This document shows, in pieces, positions 63,626 through 64,000 of a stretch of 64,000 nucleotides of DNA. Position numbers and translations under genes: made by a program. This stretch comes from Sphingomonas phyllosphaerae (lineage in GTDB: Bacteria; Pseudomonadota; Alphaproteobacteria; Sphingomonadales; Sphingomonadaceae), in assembly GCA_036946405.1 (NCBI GenBank), contig JAQIJC010000001.1:1309001-1373000 (forward strand). The letters are read 5' to 3'. The notes beneath the pieces are model-generated. The model worked only from the letters and a program-made list of their open reading frames with translations. It was not told where the DNA came from and did not search any database. How positions within the stretch are numbered: the stretch's first letter is position 1; the number at the start of each line of letters is the position of its first letter.

Positions 63626-64000
63626 TCACCGTGCGGCGTAGGTGACGGCGCCGAACGGCTGTCCGCACTTCTTGGTGACGAATTCGTCCTTCTTCCAGCA
63701 AGCCTTGTCGAAGCGCGGCAGGAAGGCGGGCGTCAACGATACCAGCATCTGCGGAAACTGCTGCTCGCCCCACGGCGTCAGGCTGTTGCGGACTTCGCGC
63801 ATCCGGCCGAGCGCGATGTCGCCGAAGCTCCCGCGCGATGCGTAAAGCGCCTCGCGCCCGATGCTCGACGTGGTGGTGCAGAAGCCATATTGTGCCGCGA
63901 CCGTCGCAAAGCCCGAATAGGTGCGCGTGCCGAACTGGTCGAGCGCGTTCTGGCCTTCCTTCTTCGTCTTGGCGGTTCGCTCGAAATATTTGGTGAGCAT
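63626..64000 (-). CDS. Hypothetical protein, partial at window end
   Basis: At least 124 residues; the window stops at an ATG that may be internal. Phrases: GTRTYSGFATVAAQYGFCTTTSS, FPQMLVSLTPAFLPRFDKACWKKDEFVTKKCGQPFGAVTYA. Three cysteines, no membrane segment in the visible part. No family recognised. Confidence 0.6.
   Translation of the reverse strand: MLTKYFERTAKTKKEGQNALDQFGTRTYSGFATVAAQYGFCTTTSSIGREALYASRGSFGDIALGRMREVRNSLTPWGEQQFPQMLVSLTPAFLPRFDKACWKKDEFVTKKCGQPFGAVTYAAR

Overview
The window is GC-rich chromosomal DNA from an alphaproteobacterium, most likely a sphingomonad (Sphingomonas or a close relative). The case rests on a GcrA cell-cycle regulator with its MSWTEE start, a TrcR/DUF1013 regulator, DUF4893 and SWFGD/DUF2171 proteins, an ArsR-methyltransferase/metF/split-metH operon, GGAAC-N16/17-CGTT (EcfG-type) promoter candidates, and many palindromic intergenic repeats. 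Sixty-six protein-coding features and one tRNA-Ala(CGC) are supported. There is no rRNA operon, CRISPR array or prophage.

Layout. 1-5.2 kb: a repeat nest, an enoyl-reductase/saccharopine-dehydrogenase-like gene, then a three-gene inositol module (CTP:inositol-phosphate cytidylyltransferase, inositol-3-phosphate synthase, CDP-alcohol phosphotransferase). 5.2-15.3 kb: sodC, a spinster-type MFS transporter, thpR, a Bax-inhibitor-1 protein, a transglutaminase, small hypothetical genes, barstar/extensin/Nudix, tRNA-Ala, a Tyr/Gly-rich SWFGD-DUF2171 protein and an exonuclease. 15.3-18.4 kb: an overlapping three-gene histidine-kinase/response-regulator operon. 18.5-24.3 kb: the methionine operon (ArsR-methyltransferase, metF, and metH split into two genes), with a perfect palindromic operator next to its first gene. 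24.3-35.8 kb: an aldo/keto reductase, a secreted papain-fold-like protein, DUF4893, 3-hydroxybutyrate dehydrogenase, a zinc metallopeptidase, trcR, a glycosyltransferase with an LpxH-like phosphatase, a nitronate monooxygenase, a Sua5-type enzyme and an acyl-CoA dehydrogenase.

35.9-38.3 kb is a three-layer insertion. A 2121-bp IS1595-family transposon (8-bp target duplication, three genes) sits in the edge of a 186-bp MITE (TA duplication), which itself sits inside an older palindromic repeat. A second copy of the MITE lies at 64-249.

38.5-54.2 kb: a lipoprotein, GntR, a nitroreductase, a POT peptide transporter, an acyl-CoA ligase, MscS, a diguanylate cyclase, the overlapping trehalose cluster otsB/GH15/otsA, msrA, galE, PAP2 and an ABC permease, and gcrA. 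54.2-64 kb: three copies of a structured repeat lying 3' of gcrA and of an outer-membrane protein gene, then parE, DUF1275, argD-argF-hslO, queC-queE and a partial gene.

The most unusual signal is the structured repeat at 54237-54695. It has fixed linkers, while its hairpin stems change sequence completely between copies and keep their pairing. Most of the rest is ordinary housekeeping sequence.
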